Shown: positions 34,562-41,269 of the stretch, in pieces
How positions within the stretch are numbered: the first letter of the stretch is position 1
Layout: each line of letters starts with the position of its first letter
Origin: Ignavibacteria bacterium
GTDB taxonomy: Bacteria; Bacteroidota; Ignavibacteria; Tepidaquicellales; OLB5
Assembly: GCA_019912545.1 (NCBI GenBank)
Contig: JAIOIK010000152.1
Coordinates: 1 to 45,906, forward strand
Direction of reading: 5' to 3'
DNA length: 45,906 nt
Notes under the pieces: generated by a model
What the model saw: only the letters and a program-made list of their open reading frames with translations
What the model was told of the DNA's origin: nothing
The model's database searches: none
Translations under genes and position numbers: made by a program

Positions 34562-36655
34562 TTGGGAAACATTAATCCTGAAAAAATCCGGAACGTCGTT
34601 ATTGCCGGGCACGGCGGTTCCGGTAAAACTATACTGGCAGAATCAATTCTTTTCACAACAGGCGCAACCAACCGGTTTGGAAAAATAGCAGACGGTTCAA
34701 CCACTTCCGATTACAACAAAGACGAAATTTCAAGAGGAATATCTATTAACTCATCAGTACTAAGCACTGCATGGGAAGATTATAAGCTAAATATTATAGA
34801 TACTCCCGGTTACACAGATTTTACCGGTTCGGTCAAATCTGCAATGAGGATCATGGATACAGCTTTGATAGTTGTAAATGCTGCTGAAGGAGTTGAAGTA
34901 GGAACAGAGATCGCCGTGAACTATTCTAAAGAATACGGCATTGAAAGCTGCTTTATAGTTAATAAGCTTGATAGTGAAAAAGCTAATTTTGATAATTGTC
35001 TCAGCCAGCTTCGTGAAGCTTACGGAAGCCATGTTGCCGAAATACAGTTTCCTGTGAATGAAGGCGCAGGTTTCGATACGATTGTTGATGTTTTGAAAAT
35101 GAAACTCATAAAATTCGCACTTGACGGCAAAGGGAGCTATACTGAGTATGATATACCGGTTGACCAGATAGAAAAAGCTACTCAGCTTCACCAGGAATTG
35201 ATAGAAATTGTTGCAGAAGAAGATGAAGAAATGATGAGCCGCTTTTTTGATGAAGGCGGAACGCTTACCGAAGCAGAACTGATCGAAGGCCTTTCCCGCG
35301 AAATTAAAGCAAAGAAGATACTTCCTGTACTTTGTGCAGCAGGTGAAACCAGTGTTGGTACTAAACCGCTTATAGAGTTTTTATGCAAATACTGCCCAAG
35401 TCCGCTTGATGCCGCGCCGTTTATGGCAAAAAAATCAGGCACCGATGATTATGTTGAAGTGCCGCCAATTCAGGGCGGTGAGCCAACCATTTTTGTTTTT
35501 AAAACTCTTTCCGAGCCGCATGTAGGCGAAATGTCATTCTTCCGTGTGCTGGCAGGTAAAGTGAACGCCGGAATGGACCTAACCAATCAGAATAAGAATA
35601 AGGTTGAGCGCCTTACGCAGATATTCCAGATGAATGGTAAGAACAGGAAAGATATGGCTGAAGCTGTTATTGGTGATATTGGCGCAGTTGTTAAGCTTAA
35701 AGATACTCATGTTAATAACACCCTCACAGGAAAAGGACTTGCTGTAACAATTGATCCTATCGTTTTTCCTGATTCACTCATTGAGCAGGCATTGACCTCT
35801 AAATCAAAAGGTGATGAAGATAAAATTTCTTCGGGGCTCTCGCATCTGCATGAGGAAGACCCGACATTTTTATTCCATTTCGATCCTGAGCTTGGCCAAA
35901 CCATAATCAGCGGCCAGGGTGAGCTTCATTTGGCAATAATTATTGCAAGGCTTAAAGAAAAATACGGCGTTGAAGTTAACATTGTTCAGCCGCGTATTCC
36001 GTTCAGGGAAACGATCAAAGGAAAAGTTGAAAGCGTTGAATATAAACATAAGAAGCAATCCGGCGGCCACGGGCAGTTCGGGCATGTATTCTTAAGGCTT
36101 GAACCGCGCAAACGCGGCACGGGATTTGAATTCGCCAATGAAGTTGTTGGCGGCGCGATTCCCACTAAATTTATACCCGCAGTTGAAAAAGGCGTGACAG
36201 AAGCGCTTATAAAAGGGCCGCTTGCCCATTACCCTGTTGTTGATGTCAAAGTAACGGTTCACTATGGCTCATACCACGATGTAGATTCATCTGAAATGGC
36301 GTTCAAGATCGCAGGCGCACAGGCATTCAAAAAAGGATTCCTGGATTCCAAACCCGTTCTGCTTGAGCCTATTTATGAAATTGAAGTTACCGTTCCGGAA
36401 ACATTCATGGGTGACGTAATGGGTGATATCTCTTCCCGCCGCGGGAAGATCGCAGGCATGGATTCCAACGGTAAGATGCAGATCATAAAAGCATCGGTGC
36501 CGCTCTCGGAACTGCATGATTATGCTACCAAGCTGAGATCAATTACGCAGGGCAGAGGAATTTTCAAGCGTAAGTTCTCGCATTATGAAGAAGTGCCTAA
36601 GGAAGTTGAGACGAAGATAGTAGCTGAATCACAAAAAGAGCAGGTAGAAGCTTAA
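34562..36655 (+). CDS. Elongation factor G paralogue (EF-G2-like GTPase)
   Basis: 697 residues from TTG 34562; TAA at 34553-34555 in the same frame rules out an upstream ATG. Five EF-G domains are present: G1 GHGGSGKT (16-23) instead of the canonical AHIDAGKTT, G3 DTPGYTDF (80-87), G4 NKLD (134-137), domain II around PTIFVFKTLSEPHVGEMSFFRV, domain IV with GHGQFGHVFLRLEP, and domain V with GDVMGDISSRRGKIAGM. The altered P-loop and the RGISIN switch I (RGITI in classical EF-G) place it in the EF-G2/FusA2-type lineage. It may serve translocation or ribosome recycling; it is not next to rpsL/rpsG/tuf, so classical fusA is expected elsewhere. Confidence 0.88.
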   Translation: MGNINPEKIRNVVIAGHGGSGKTILAESILFTTGATNRFGKIADGSTTSDYNKDEISRGISINSSVLSTAWEDYKLNIIDTPGYTDFTGSVKSAMRIMDTALIVVNAAEGVEVGTEIAVNYSKEYGIESCFIVNKLDSEKANFDNCLSQLREAYGSHVAEIQFPVNEGAGFDTIVDVLKMKLIKFALDGKGSYTEYDIPVDQIEKATQLHQELIEIVAEEDEEMMSRFFDEGGTLTEAELIEGLSREIKAKKILPVLCAAGETSVGTKPLIEFLCKYCPSPLDAAPFMAKKSGTDDYVEVPPIQGGEPTIFVFKTLSEPHVGEMSFFRVLAGKVNAGMDLTNQNKNKVERLTQIFQMNGKNRKDMAEAVIGDIGAVVKLKDTHVNNTLTGKGLAVTIDPIVFPDSLIEQALTSKSKGDEDKISSGLSHLHEEDPTFLFHFDPELGQTIISGQGELHLAIIIARLKEKYGVEVNIVQPRIPFRETIKGKVESVEYKHKKQSGGHGQFGHVFLRLEPRKRGTGFEFANEVVGGAIPTKFIPAVEKGVTEALIKGPLAHYPVVDVKVTVHYGSYHDVDSSEMAFKIAGAQAFKKGFLDSKPVLLEPIYEIEVTVPETFMGDVMGDISSRRGKIAGMDSNGKMQIIKASVPLSELHDYATKLRSITQGRGIFKRKFSHYEEVPKEVETKIVAESQKEQVEA

Positions 36656-36656
36656 T

Positions 36657-36716
36657 GATTACAGATTACAAATTAAAGATTTCAGATTAGAAGATTACAG
36701 ATTTGAAGATTGAAAT
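36657..36716. repeat. Degenerate GATTACAGATT-type short direct repeats
   Basis: About six imperfect copies of (A)GATTACAGATT/AGATTTCAGATT within 60 nt directly after the EF-G stop. Low complexity, no secondary structure; probably slippage-derived spacer. Confidence 0.6.
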
Positions 36717-36722
36717 CACTAC

Positions 36723-36757
36723 AACCCTGGACTTTCCGGTTCAGGGTTTTTATTTTA
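36723..36757 (+). terminator. Rho-independent terminator after the EF-G paralogue
   Basis: AACCCTG (36723-36729) pairs with CAGGGTT (36742-36748), 12-nt loop, then TTTTATTTT. Confidence 0.85.
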
Positions 36758-36783
36758 TGCAGGAATTTAGTTTCTAAATCAAT

Positions 36784-36791
36784 TACTTTTG
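36784..36791 (+). promoter_or_regulatory. Possible -7 element (TACTTTTG) of the HIT gene
   Basis: Exact TAnnTTTG match 3 nt before the ATG at 36795; no -33 TTG at the right spacing. It would give a leaderless mRNA. Confidence 0.3.
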
Positions 36792-36794
36792 TAT

Positions 36795-37301
36795 ATGGAT
36801 AAACTCTGGTCACCGTGGCGCTCAAAATATATTGAATCATTTAAAGATGATCCTAAGGAAGAACTATCGGGAACACTCTTTACAAGAATTCTCGCCGAAA
36901 ACGATGACAGGAAAAATTATATTCTTCACCGCGGTAAAAAATGTTTTATAATAATGAACCTATACCCATACAACAGCGGCCATTTAATGATAGTCCCTTA
37001 CAAGCAGGCAAATGATATCAGCGAGCTTGATAGTGATACCAGACTTGAAATGATGGAACTCTTAGACCTTGGATGCAAAGTCTTAAATGATGCCATTAAA
37101 CCGCACGGATTTAACATTGGCGCAAACCTGGGCCGTGTTGCAGGTGCGGGAGTGGAGAATCACATTCACTTTCACATTGTCCCCCGCTGGAACGGCGATA
37201 CTAACTTCATGCCGGTGCTGAATGAGGTTAAGGTAATATCTGAAGCTATGGATGAGACTTACGATAAGCTTATGAAGTCACTTGGAAAGTTAGTCAAATA
37301 G
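36795..37301 (+). CDS. HIT family nucleotide-binding hydrolase/transferase
   Basis: 168 residues from ATG 36795 (MDKLWSPWRSKYIESF, the usual start of this subfamily; a TTG two codons upstream is less likely). The histidine triad is NHIHFHIVPRW (about 129-139), with the supporting segments NLYPYNSGHLMIVPY and NIGANLGRVAGAGVENH. This Ap4A-hydrolase/phosphorylase-like branch cleaves dinucleoside polyphosphates or nucleotide phosphoramidates; the exact substrate is unknown. It has no partner gene in cis. Confidence 0.92.
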   Translation: MDKLWSPWRSKYIESFKDDPKEELSGTLFTRILAENDDRKNYILHRGKKCFIIMNLYPYNSGHLMIVPYKQANDISELDSDTRLEMMELLDLGCKVLNDAIKPHGFNIGANLGRVAGAGVENHIHFHIVPRWNGDTNFMPVLNEVKVISEAMDETYDKLMKSLGKLVK

Positions 37302-37348
37302 CGCAATTTGCTGCCGTTTGGTATTGGGATATCTAAATTCCGCTTGAT

Positions 37349-37418
37349 TTGTCATTCCTGCGAAAGCAGGAATCTTGCTAGATTAGTGTAAGATTCCGCA
37401 TCAAGTTCGGAATGACAA
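37349..37418. repeat. 70-nt palindromic repeat (TTGTCATTCC ... GGAATGACAA), MITE/REP-like
   Basis: Terminal 10-bp perfect inverted repeats TTGTCATTCC (37349-37358) and GGAATGACAA (37409-37418), with an inner hairpin CCTGC-GAAA-GCAGG (37357-37369) and AAGATTCC complementary to GGAATCTT (37369-37376 with 37390-37397). This unit (attcctgcgaaagcaggaatct) recurs in many bacterial genomes as an interspersed palindrome. It sits between the HIT gene and tRNA-Glu. Confidence 0.7.
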
Positions 37419-37475
37419 GAGTGCGCAAATTTGAAAATACCCCACTCCTTCCATCAAACTATACGATTCTATACC

Positions 37476-37506
37476 TTTATTCTGACCCATTTTTTTAGTA
37501 TTTTTG
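37476..37506 (+). promoter_or_regulatory. tRNA-Glu promoter, Bacteroidota type (TTTA-N19-TATTTTTG)
   Basis: TTTA at 37476-37479, exactly 19 nt, TATTTTTG at 37499-37506 (exact TAnnTTTG). The predicted start is about 37513, some 12 nt before the mature tRNA 5' end. Confidence 0.75.
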
Positions 37507-37524
37507 TAATTCTTGTTAAAAATC

Positions 37525-37596
37525 GCTCCCATCGACTAGGGGTTAGGTCATCACTCTTTCACAGTGGAAACACGGGTTCGAATCCCGTTGGGAGCG
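37525..37596 (+). tRNA. tRNA-Glu (anticodon TTC)
   Basis: 72 nt. Acceptor GCTCCCA/TGGGAGC with discriminator G37596. Anticodon arm CACT-CTTTCAC-AGTG gives anticodon TTC (Glu). T arm ACGGG-TTCGAAT-CCCGT. CCA is not encoded (CGA follows). Its 3' end is the left edge of a 47-nt direct repeat. Confidence 0.97.
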
Positions 37597-37637
37597 CGAA
37601 ATAGCCTCAAAATCATCTGATTTTGAGGCTATTTTAT
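37591..37637. repeat. Left copy of 47-nt direct repeat (tRNA-Glu tail + terminator), attL-like
   Basis: Begins GGAGCGCGAAA, the last 6 nt of the tRNA plus following bases, and runs through the terminator hairpin. It matches 40472-40518 at 45 of 47 positions. The two differences (37602, 37631) are partner bases in the hairpin. Confidence 0.85.
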
Positions 37638-37638
37638 T
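37599..37638 (+). terminator. Rho-independent terminator of tRNA-Glu
   Basis: Long hairpin AATAGCCTCAAAATCA / TGATTTTGAGGCTATT (37600-37615 with 37618-37633, central TC) followed by TT and AT-rich sequence. Confidence 0.9.
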
Positions 37639-37680
37639 AATCTAAATTCCAATTCTGCCACGTCAAATCACATATAACCT

Positions 37681-37711
37681 AAAAACCTTTCAGGTTGTTG
37701 GTGACAACAAC
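37681..37711. repeat. Two abutting hairpins downstream of the HEPN-like gene
   Basis: AACCT-TTC-AGGTT (37684-37696) directly followed by GTTGTTG-GTGA-CAACAAC (37694-37711, GNRA-like loop on the plus strand). On the minus strand the first hairpin is followed by TTTTT and may act as a weak terminator for the island genes. Confidence 0.45.
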
Positions 37712-37728
37712 AACAACGGGGAAACAAA

Positions 37729-38643
37729 TCATTTTTTGTTCTTAATGTAGTCTTCTTCAAACCAATAAGCTTTGGAAACAGAAAGATGTTCTTTGGTAAT
37801 GGGGTCGATAACGACTAGAATTCCGCCTGGTGGATTTTCAATTTGTTGAACATTCGCTTTTATTTCGAACAAAAGGTCTGTTATATGGTCAATGGCTTTA
37901 TTTAATAACCAAAAAGATACATATACCGACGAAAGAACATCACGACCAGCAATTTTTTTCAATTCAGAAAATGTTTTTATTAATTTGGGTGTTGCTACGA
38001 AACCAATTGCTATTGAATTCTTCGAGCCAAGCGTAGCATTCACCGCAATGTCATTCAAATCACCTTTTTCATGAATAATATTAGAACGGTAGCCGTATAA
38101 TTTACTAACAAATTGATCGTGTTTCAAAATAGCTTCTGAAATACTTGAAGGAAATAACAAATTGTTAACGTCTCTAGCTATTCTGGTAAGAGAAGTCCAC
38201 TTTATGTTATTCTGCTTATCTTGTTTTTTAGCATATATATAATTTACTAATGAACTTGTAAAGTCGAATGTCGAAACTATATGGTATAACAAACTGTCGA
38301 ATATTGAAGAAATTTCTTTCTTGTATTGATCTCGAATAGGATGAACCGGACCCATACCTTGTATTATATCCCAATTGCCATCGTTCATCATCTGGACACA
38401 TCTGTGTCTAATTTCAGACTGTTGTCTAATTAACAAATGGATATGGAAATTACTTGAAAACAAGCGATATATTACATTATCTCTTAGTTCATATAAACGA
38501 TTGTTCAAAAAATTATTATCTATGTAATGTTGATAGTCTATAGCAACCGCATATAATCTATTTTCTAATAAATTAAATCTTGCTTGAAGTTTTTCAAATG
38601 CAGCCTTCAAATCATGGATGTCTATTATTTTTTGTGATTCCAA
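37729..38643 (-). CDS. Helical protein with HEPN-like R-x4-H motif, unknown
   Basis: 304 residues, almost entirely alpha-helical by composition, no signal or membrane segment. Residues 182-195 read LYGYRSNIIHEKGD: R186 and H191 form an R-x4-H motif next to a helix end, the arrangement of HEPN-fold RNases. The preceding segments (VHPIRDQYKKEISSIFDSLLYHIVSTFDF; SLTRIARDVNNLLF) fit the long HEPN helices. The residue after Arg is Ser rather than the common Asn/Asp/His, so catalytic activity is uncertain. A C-terminal tail ends PPGGILVVIDPITKEHLSVSKAYWFEEDY. No named family is recognised. It is the last of three island genes in the direction of transcription. Confidence 0.65.
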   Translation of the reverse strand: MESQKIIDIHDLKAAFEKLQARFNLLENRLYAVAIDYQHYIDNNFLNNRLYELRDNVIYRLFSSNFHIHLLIRQQSEIRHRCVQMMNDGNWDIIQGMGPVHPIRDQYKKEISSIFDSLLYHIVSTFDFTSSLVNYIYAKKQDKQNNIKWTSLTRIARDVNNLLFPSSISEAILKHDQFVSKLYGYRSNIIHEKGDLNDIAVNATLGSKNSIAIGFVATPKLIKTFSELKKIAGRDVLSSVYVSFWLLNKAIDHITDLLFEIKANVQQIENPPGGILVVIDPITKEHLSVSKAYWFEEDYIKNKK

Positions 38644-38714
38644 ATTGATAAATGTTTATACCCCATAAAACCATTGACAAACCCCACCAAGCATTGACTA
38701 AAAAGATTAGAGGG

Positions 38715-39350
38715 CTACGGAGAAGATTTGAAAATGTAGTTCCAGATTTCGTTTCTGAAATTGATTAGGATAGTTAATATTAATGCGATAATTGAAATGG
38801 ATATCGCCATTGTTGTTTTTGTACTGTCTCTAAATGGTCTAATATTTTTATTATAATCATTAAACACTTTAGTGAATACTGTATCGACTTGATTAATGTT
38901 GGTATATAAGATATTATAAAAATCTTCTTGAACGTCTAGCTCATGATTTAAGGCTTCTCTGTCTAATTCTATTTCTCTCATTAATGGTCCAACTGAATTT
39001 ACTGCTTTGTTTAGCAAACCTGTTAAATGAGATATTAAGTGCGCGCGAAACATCAGTTGATATTTAGGTGAGATGGGGGGACTATTACGAAATTCTAAAT
39101 CTTGCTTTAATCTCCAAGATGCCTGATTTACAATTGAATCGAGTGAACCTCTAAAAAAACCAATTCCCGGATAGAAATGTTGAGACCATACTTCTGTATT
39201 ACCTCCACTTTCTTCCATAGCATTATATACTGTCATTTTAAAATTATCGTCTAATTTCAAACTTTTTGTAAAGGTATTTAAATCTACTTTAAACTTATTA
39301 AAGATACTGTAAACCTTCCGATTTTTGATTTTATCTCTTAAAGATTTCAT
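38715..39350 (-). CDS. C-terminally membrane-anchored protein, unknown (island gene)
   Basis: 211 residues from ATG 39350 (an in-frame TTG at 39362 would add four). The soluble helical N-terminal part (about 1-175) contains FYPGIGFFRGSLDSIVNQASWRLKQDLEF and a long helix with EIELDREALNHELDVQEDFYN. A single transmembrane helix (about 180-198, TMAISISIIALILTILINF) and a short tail follow. This tail-anchor-like topology suits a membrane effector or sensor, but no family is recognised. It lies between the nuclease-like and HEPN-like genes, with gaps of 112 and 71 nt. Confidence 0.6.
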   Translation of the reverse strand: MKSLRDKIKNRKVYSIFNKFKVDLNTFTKSLKLDDNFKMTVYNAMEESGGNTEVWSQHFYPGIGFFRGSLDSIVNQASWRLKQDLEFRNSPPISPKYQLMFRAHLISHLTGLLNKAVNSVGPLMREIELDREALNHELDVQEDFYNILYTNINQVDTVFTKVFNDYNKNIRPFRDSTKTTMAISISIIALILTILINFRNEIWNYIFKSSP

Positions 39351-39462
39351 AAATAGAAACAACTTTTCAAATTATTCTTCTTACAAACTTCCATAATTTT
39401 CTTTAACTTCTCAGCTTGTTGCACACTCTAATCTATTTCAAGCGTAAACCAGTGTTTTTGAA

Positions 39463-40353
39463 CTATAACACTTTTGAATTCCATATATTTACCGGGTTCA
39501 CTTTTTTAATATTGCCAATAAAGTATTTTTTAACCCCTCGGTATTCCAGACTTTCATGAATCAGTGTTTTTAATCTGCCCGTCTTTTGATCATTATCAAA
39601 TCCAAAAATTAACAAAGTAACCTTTGGATCAAGATCTATTGGCTCCGGTAATGAGATACCAAATAATCTATTTAAAATTCTCACATATTCAGCATACTCA
39701 GATAGAATCTCTGTTTTTCTTTTCTTTATTTGTTTCTCATACCTCTGTAATTGATTAATTACTTTTGGAGTGCTTACTGACCAAATTTCCTTATTTGAAA
39801 AATGCTTTGCTTCAATGAACTGAAGTGTTCTTGTTGATTTATTCAAAAGTATAAAATCAATCCTATCTTGTTTATTCTTTTCATCTAAAGATTCAAATGA
39901 AACTTCGATATCCAATACTACAACATTCCCACTGGACAAGTAAGAATGCTTATGGTAAACATCCGAAATACCGGATGCTTCATTTCCTGAATAATTTGAA
40001 CAGTTCTCTTTAATTCTTAAATAATTTGATTCGAAGTCTGATGAAAGTTTAAAATTAGATAACTGTCTTTCTGTCAAATAATCTTTGTCATCTGCTACTG
40101 ATGTAATAACGGATGCATACTTTAAGTGTGTTTTAAAACCCATTTTATCATAGCGAAAAAGACGTCCTCCTCTGTAATAAATGTCAATCAGATTGTCTCT
40201 AATTGTAAGAAATACTTTGCCCGTTCGGCAATCTTCTTCTACTTTATTTAGCCACAAACTACTCTTTCTAAAACTTTCTTCAATTGCTTTATCTAATCTT
40301 CTCTTCAATGTGATATGATTTCTTATTAATAATATCGATAAGTGACTAGTCAA
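39463..40353 (-). CDS. Predicted PD-(D/E)XK nuclease (island gene)
   Basis: 296 residues from TTG 40353 (no ATG in reach). The N-terminal about 140 residues are of unknown type. The C-terminal half shows a complete restriction-endonuclease-like core: E150 (VVVLDIEVSF), D166 (RIDFILL), E181-A-K183 (LQFIEAKHF) and the RecB-type Q-x3-Y motif Q201LQRY205, followed by alternating strand/helix to the end (VTLLIFGF). The order E, D, ExK, QxxxY is that of RecB/Cas4-like and defence nucleases. It is the promoter-proximal gene of the three-gene island cluster. Target and partners are not known. Confidence 0.68.
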   Translation of the reverse strand: MTSHLSILLIRNHITLKRRLDKAIEESFRKSSLWLNKVEEDCRTGKVFLTIRDNLIDIYYRGGRLFRYDKMGFKTHLKYASVITSVADDKDYLTERQLSNFKLSSDFESNYLRIKENCSNYSGNEASGISDVYHKHSYLSSGNVVVLDIEVSFESLDEKNKQDRIDFILLNKSTRTLQFIEAKHFSNKEIWSVSTPKVINQLQRYEKQIKKRKTEILSEYAEYVRILNRLFGISLPEPIDLDPKVTLLIFGFDNDQKTGRLKTLIHESLEYRGVKKYFIGNIKKVNPVNIWNSKVL

Positions 40354-40406
40354 GAAAGTAAATTTAACAATAATTGAACTCTAATAATATATAATTTATG
40401 AAACAT

Positions 40407-40477
40407 CTCCTTTGGAGGAATCCTGCGAAGCAGTCTTTCGGACCGTTGCCCCGATAAATCGGGATCATAGAGGAGCG
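40407..40477 (+). other. 71-nt tRNA-sized foldable element ending in the right repeat copy
   Basis: A 7-bp closing stem (CTCCTTT 40407-40413 with AGAGGAG 40469-40475, one G-T) encloses small hairpins: GGA-GGAA-TCC, CTGC-GAA-GCAG, GTC-TTTCG-GAC and CCCGAT-AA-ATCGGG. It is as long as tRNA-Glu and ends in the same GGAGCG, but has no T arm and no proper anticodon arm, so it is not a functional tRNA. It could be a mosaic of REP-like palindromes or a remodelled attachment site. Confidence 0.45.
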
Positions 40478-40518
40478 CGAAAAAGCCTCAAAATCATCTG
40501 ATTTTGAGGCTTTTTTAT
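40472..40518. repeat. Right copy of the 47-nt direct repeat, attR-like; also a terminator hairpin
   Basis: Matches 37591-37637 at 45 of 47 positions. The hairpin AAAAAGCCTCAAAATCA/TGATTTTGAGGCTTTTT is intact. No plus-strand gene precedes it, so as a terminator it has no obvious client here. Confidence 0.85.
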
Positions 40519-40573
40519 GTTCAAAATTAGCTATATTCACAGATTAAACTTCTCAAATTCTTAAGTCAAAAAA

Positions 40574-41140
40574 ATGAACAAATTACAGCTATATATTGTC
40601 CTGCTTGGCGGATACAATAAAGGTGACCTGCTTGAATCACACAACCTGTTTATTGACGTGGGCACTAACATTGAGTCACTCAAAACACAGATGAAAAACT
40701 CATGGCCTGCTGCAACACACCTTGATGCTTATATGGTATTGAATCATGTTGATGGCTATGATATCGTCATCAAAGAAGGCAATCCGCTTGTGGAAACCGG
40801 GAAATCATTCCCAATGCTTGTTATTGGAAATATCGGCTATTACAAAGAAGGCGAGTTCACGGAATTCCACAAGCTGATCCCTTTTGTCTTATCTGGTGAA
40901 AAGGACAGCATTGTAGGCAAGCTAAAACGTGACCCTGAGTTTGCCGAGGGTCAGCACCTGGATGAATCAACCCGGTCACATCTTGATGACAAACATGTTG
41001 TAACAGCATTTGATGTTGATGATGTTATCAATGTTCAAAAAAATATTTCAGGCTATGTTATAGAACTGGTACCCTCAAAAGAAAAAATAGAGAATATTCT
41101 TAAGCTCGGCTATCAGTTTACTGATCTGAGAAAGATGTAA
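40574..41140 (+). CDS. DUF1543 domain protein
   Basis: 188 residues. The N-terminal LYIVLLGGYNKGDLLESHNLF....T.IESLK..MK..WP...HLDAYMVLNHVDGYDI is the DUF1543 pattern. A second, weaker half with the same strand order follows (MLVIGNIGYYKEGEFTEFHKLIPFVLSGEKDSIVGKLKRDPEF......HLDD...), consistent with a tandem duplication. It is a cytoplasmic protein of unknown function; the family is common in Gammaproteobacteria and Bacteroidota. It begins 55 nt after the right island repeat. Confidence 0.85.
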   Translation: MNKLQLYIVLLGGYNKGDLLESHNLFIDVGTNIESLKTQMKNSWPAATHLDAYMVLNHVDGYDIVIKEGNPLVETGKSFPMLVIGNIGYYKEGEFTEFHKLIPFVLSGEKDSIVGKLKRDPEFAEGQHLDESTRSHLDDKHVVTAFDVDDVINVQKNISGYVIELVPSKEKIENILKLGYQFTDLRKM

Positions 41141-41179
41141 AAAACACGCAAGTCTTATTATAATCGTAAAACTTTTACA

Positions 41180-41212
41180 TTTCTTTACAATTCTGTAACA
41201 TCTGTAAAGAAA
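41180..41212. promoter_or_regulatory. 10-bp inverted repeat upstream of the DUF4476 gene
   Basis: TTTCTTTACA (41180-41189) and TGTAAAGAAA (41203-41212), perfect arms, 13-nt spacer. It lies just upstream of the TAAATTTG box at 41221, covering the -33 region, so it may be an operator. It could also act as a terminator-like hairpin for DUF1543, but no T-run follows. Confidence 0.5.
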
Positions 41213-41220
41213 CCTTTACT

Positions 41221-41228
41221 TAAATTTG
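41221..41228 (+). promoter_or_regulatory. -7 element (TAAATTTG) of the DUF4476 gene
   Basis: Exact TAnnTTTG match, with a predicted start near 41235 and a leader of about 35 nt before the ATG at 41270. No TTG is found at the -33 position, where half of an inverted repeat lies instead. Confidence 0.5.
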
Positions 41229-41269
41229 CCTGAATAAAAAGAAAATTCAATCAAATTAACACTACATAT

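Larger units (their letters stand above)
37591..40518. mobile_element. Candidate small genomic island inserted at the tRNA-Glu 3' end
   Basis: Bounded by near-identical 47-nt direct repeats (37591-37637 and 40472-40518) that start in the last 6 nt of tRNA-Glu and include its terminator, as expected for attL/attR of a tRNA-targeting element. The inside (about 2.8 kb) is AT-richer by eye than the flanks (one 60-nt stretch at 38101 has 16 G+C) and holds three unrecognised minus-strand genes against the plus-strand surroundings. No integrase or transposase is visible, so it is either a remnant, a passenger mobilised in trans, or two independent terminator copies. Confidence 0.5.

Noticed and set aside
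36657-36716. CRISPR-like array after the EF-G gene
   Set aside because: Repeats are about 10 nt, degenerate and directly contiguous without unique spacers. No CRISPR array or cas gene was seen elsewhere in the window.
40407-40477. A second tRNA upstream of DUF1543
   Set aside because: A 7-bp closing stem and tRNA length are present, but there is no T arm (TTCGA loop) and no regular anticodon arm.
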